Of a stretch of 8,788 nucleotides of DNA, positions 6,957 through 8,788 are shown in pieces. The stretch covers positions 1-8,788 of the forward strand of contig CALBPW010000215.1 of the NCBI GenBank assembly GCA_937899145.1. Direction: 5' to 3'. The first letter of the stretch is position 1. Every line of letters begins with the position of its first letter. The DNA is from an uncultured Bacteroidota bacterium (GTDB lineage: Bacteria; Bacteroidota; Bacteroidia; Bacteroidales; SZUA-534). A program made the position numbers and the translations under genes. Under the pieces are notes generated by a model, which saw only the letters and a list, made by a program, of their open reading frames with translations, did not search any database and was not told the DNA's origin.

Positions 6957-8788
6957 TTAAAAACGGAAACTCATGTTTACAAATAATTCTCTACCCCACT
7001 CATATAGGAGTTTGTTTTGAAAGCGGTCGGGGTTTTTCTTATCAAGACGATATTGTTGATACGCTGAGTAAGCAAAATCGGTATTGTTGAGCACATTGTT
7101 AAGGCTGGCGCTGAAGGCCAAATAGTAACCGCTTGCTATACGCCAGCTTTTACTAATGTAGCAATCAAGAATGAAGCCATCATCGAGTTTATCTTGATGG
7201 TGGATTTTTCTATAGTATTCGTGTTCAGGTGTGTAGCCTGCTGTGGCAAATTCGGTAAGGCGCTCGGGGAAGACGTCGGTATAAATGTCGGTATAGTAGC
7301 AAAGTGTCGCGCCAAAGTTCCAATAGTTGATGCTATAGCGTAGTCCTGCCGACATTGCACTCTGCGGGAAACCTCCAATGCGGTAGTTTTTCATGTAGGC
7401 AATATCGGTTTGATTTGTCATACCATCATCGGAGATAATTTGAATTGTTGGGCGGTTTGAATAGCCGAAACGTCCCATTCCGCCTGCCATCTGATAGCGT
7501 AGCGATGCGGTTATATCCCACTCTAAACCAAGCTCAACGCCATAGTGAATGCGGTCGAGATTGCGCCAAATGTAACTGCCATAAACACCTCCATTGCTTG
7601 TCTGCTCGTCGCGCCCTTCGATGTACACGTTACGCACACTCATGTCATCCAAGTTTTGTGAGTAGTAAACCGACGCTCGCGCTTTGAGGGTTGGGAGTTT
7701 TATGTTGTACGACAGGTCGGACGCAATTACTTTCCTGCTTTTTAGGCCGGCAACAACGGCATTGCTGGTGCGCACGGTCTCAAACGAATTTTGAAACGAT
7801 GGTGCGTCGGTTTGATACAAAGCGTTCAGTATCACATAGTTGCGGCCGTTTAGTTTGTAAGTTGCTCCAGCTTTTATGCTGAAATTGACAAAATTTTGTT
7901 TTTTGCTGTCGCCGTATGAGTTGTCGACATGTATTCCATTGCGCCATTTGCCTGTACGCCAAAAACTCACACACTTAATTTTTGCGCCTCCCATAAGTTC
8001 AAGTTTTGGGAAGCTATACACCACTTGTCCAAAAAGCTCGGCGTTATTGGTGTTGGCAATGTAGTAGTATCCACATTTATCGCCTACATGGCAAATGTGG
8101 TTCGGATTGTTCAAATTGTTATTGGCTGCCATCGGAATACGTTGTCCGGGCTCAGAAATGCTGTCGCGCATAACGTATTTATCTATATCAAGATAGTAAT
8201 CGGCTCCAAGCAAATCGACTATGGTCATGAAGTTGTAACCTTTGAAGACAGCCGCGTTTATTCCAGCATTCCACGACAGATTGTCGCAGCTATAATTATA
8301 AACCGATGACAGGTTGAATTGTCGCTTGTCGCTACGCCGCTCTTGCACGTAATAATTAGCGCGGAAGCCGGCGGCTATCATTGTTCCGTTTTCGTCAAAA
8401 ATTTGGTCAACGCGGTTACGGTTGGCTGTGTAAAACTTGTCCCAATCAATTTGCCGGCGATTCACATTTGTTTCCCAGTCAAGTTTTTCCTCTTCGTATT
8501 TATCCAGATTCAGACGGCTATAGAGGTAATAGCTTGGCAAATTTTTGTAATAATCGGGGCGGGGGTCGTTGCCCGAAACCCAACTGATGCTTGTTGTCCC
8601 GTAGCGTCCAAAGCCGTAAGCTGCCGATGTTGTAAGGTCGGATTTATCCGATATTTTCCATTTGTGAGTAAGTATAAATTGTGGTTGATGCGATTTTGCA
8701 ATGCTTGCGTTTCGCCTTTTTCCATTTTGATAACCCCAGTTAGGATTGTAGTAGTTGGTACCGACTAAGTCGTACGCCTCCTGGACCA
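6957..8788 (-). CDS. TonB-dependent outer-membrane receptor, C-terminal 609 residues (N-terminus beyond the right edge)
   Basis: The frame is open from the right edge to TAA at 6957-6959. The product is the barrel part of a TonB-dependent receptor, which takes up a ligand across the outer membrane using energy from TonB-ExbB-ExbD. Near the start it has FILTHKW, then YGFGRYGTTSISW and NDPRPDYYKNLPSYY (about 57-86), a signature of Bacteroidota receptors with a carboxypeptidase-like N-terminal domain. Alternating strand patterns follow, for example YVILNALYQTDAPSF, ISYNIKLPTLKARASVYYSQ-type strands, and LRYQMAGGMGRFGYS. It ends LFVNMSFRF with a terminal Phe, the usual outer-membrane assembly signal. 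Signal peptide, regulatory domain and plug are missing, consistent with a full length of about 850-950 residues. A TTG at 8538-8540 is an internal Leu codon and not the start. The multidomain lipoprotein follows after 12 bases, so the two are surely co-transcribed. Iron, vitamin, glycan and nucleic-acid ligands are all possible. Confidence 0.9.
   Translation of the reverse strand, partial: VQEAYDLVGTNYYNPNWGYQNGKRRNASIAKSHQPQFILTHKWKISDKSDLTTSAAYGFGRYGTTSISWVSGNDPRPDYYKNLPSYYLYSRLNLDKYEEEKLDWETNVNRRQIDWDKFYTANRNRVDQIFDENGTMIAAGFRANYYVQERRSDKRQFNLSSVYNYSCDNLSWNAGINAAVFKGYNFMTIVDLLGADYYLDIDKYVMRDSISEPGQRIPMAANNNLNNPNHICHVGDKCGYYYIANTNNAELFGQVVYSFPKLELMGGAKIKCVSFWRTGKWRNGIHVDNSYGDSKKQNFVNFSIKAGATYKLNGRNYVILNALYQTDAPSFQNSFETVRTSNAVVAGLKSRKVIASDLSYNIKLPTLKARASVYYSQNLDDMSVRNVYIEGRDEQTSNGGVYGSYIWRNLDRIHYGVELGLEWDITASLRYQMAGGMGRFGYSNRPTIQIISDDGMTNQTDIAYMKNYRIGGFPQSAMSAGLRYSINYWNFGATLCYYTDIYTDVFPERLTEFATAGYTPEHEYYRKIHHQDKLDDGFILDCYISKSWRIASGYYLAFSASLNNVLNNTDFAYSAYQQYRLDKKNPDRFQNKLLYEWGRELFVNMSFRF

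Noticed and set aside
6957..8540. A TTG at 8538-8540 as the start of the receptor gene
   Set aside because: The same frame is open to the right edge and the 82 extra residues match receptor barrel sequence, including DPRPDYY. The gene is 5'-partial and the TTG is an internal leucine.
7445..8768. Plus-strand open frames of up to 149 codons opposite the receptor
   Set aside because: They are shadows of the receptor coding frame. Their products are rich in unlikely runs and match nothing I recognise.

Overview
The window looks like a piece of a Bacteroidota chromosome, most likely from the order Bacteroidales. The evidence is the protein families present: a TonB-dependent receptor of the type with the GRYGTTS...DPRPDYY signature, a lipoprotein combining DUF5689, choice-of-anchor J and DUF6359-like domains, a PorT-like small beta-barrel, and a family 5 solute-binding lipoprotein with the CF...GKGR motif usual in this phylum. 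Start codons also lack clear Shine-Dalgarno sequences. I see no tRNA, rRNA, CRISPR array, transposase or phage gene. I cannot name the species.

The layout is two convergent blocks. The left block, on the plus strand, starts with about 300 bases holding only a short and probably frameshifted open frame (64-257). It continues with a 209-residue outer-membrane beta-barrel protein (307-936), a lipoprotein of the peptide/nickel solute-binding family that is much shorter than usual (983-2044), and a GT4-type glycosyltransferase (2089-3228). The gaps are 46 and 44 bases, so co-transcription is possible, although the three products do not form an obvious pathway.

The right block, on the minus strand, reads from the right edge leftwards. 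It holds a TonB-dependent receptor whose N-terminus lies outside the window (8788-6957). Twelve bases later comes a 904-residue multidomain lipoprotein (6944-4230), and 58 bases further a lipoprotein-type flavodoxin (4171-3356). Between the two blocks a hairpin at 3303-3334 probably ends the minus-strand transcript.

The right block is the more interesting one. The receptor and the large lipoprotein almost certainly work together at the outer membrane, in a SusC/SusD-like arrangement but with a non-SusD lipoprotein built from OB-like and beta-sandwich domains, one of which is duplicated in tandem. The flavodoxin carries a lipobox and so should sit outside the cytoplasm, where flavodoxins are not normally found. 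A transport system coupled to periplasmic redox chemistry is a possible reading but is inference. In the left block, the solute-binding protein appears to have kept its N-terminal part and extreme C-terminus while losing much of the region between them.
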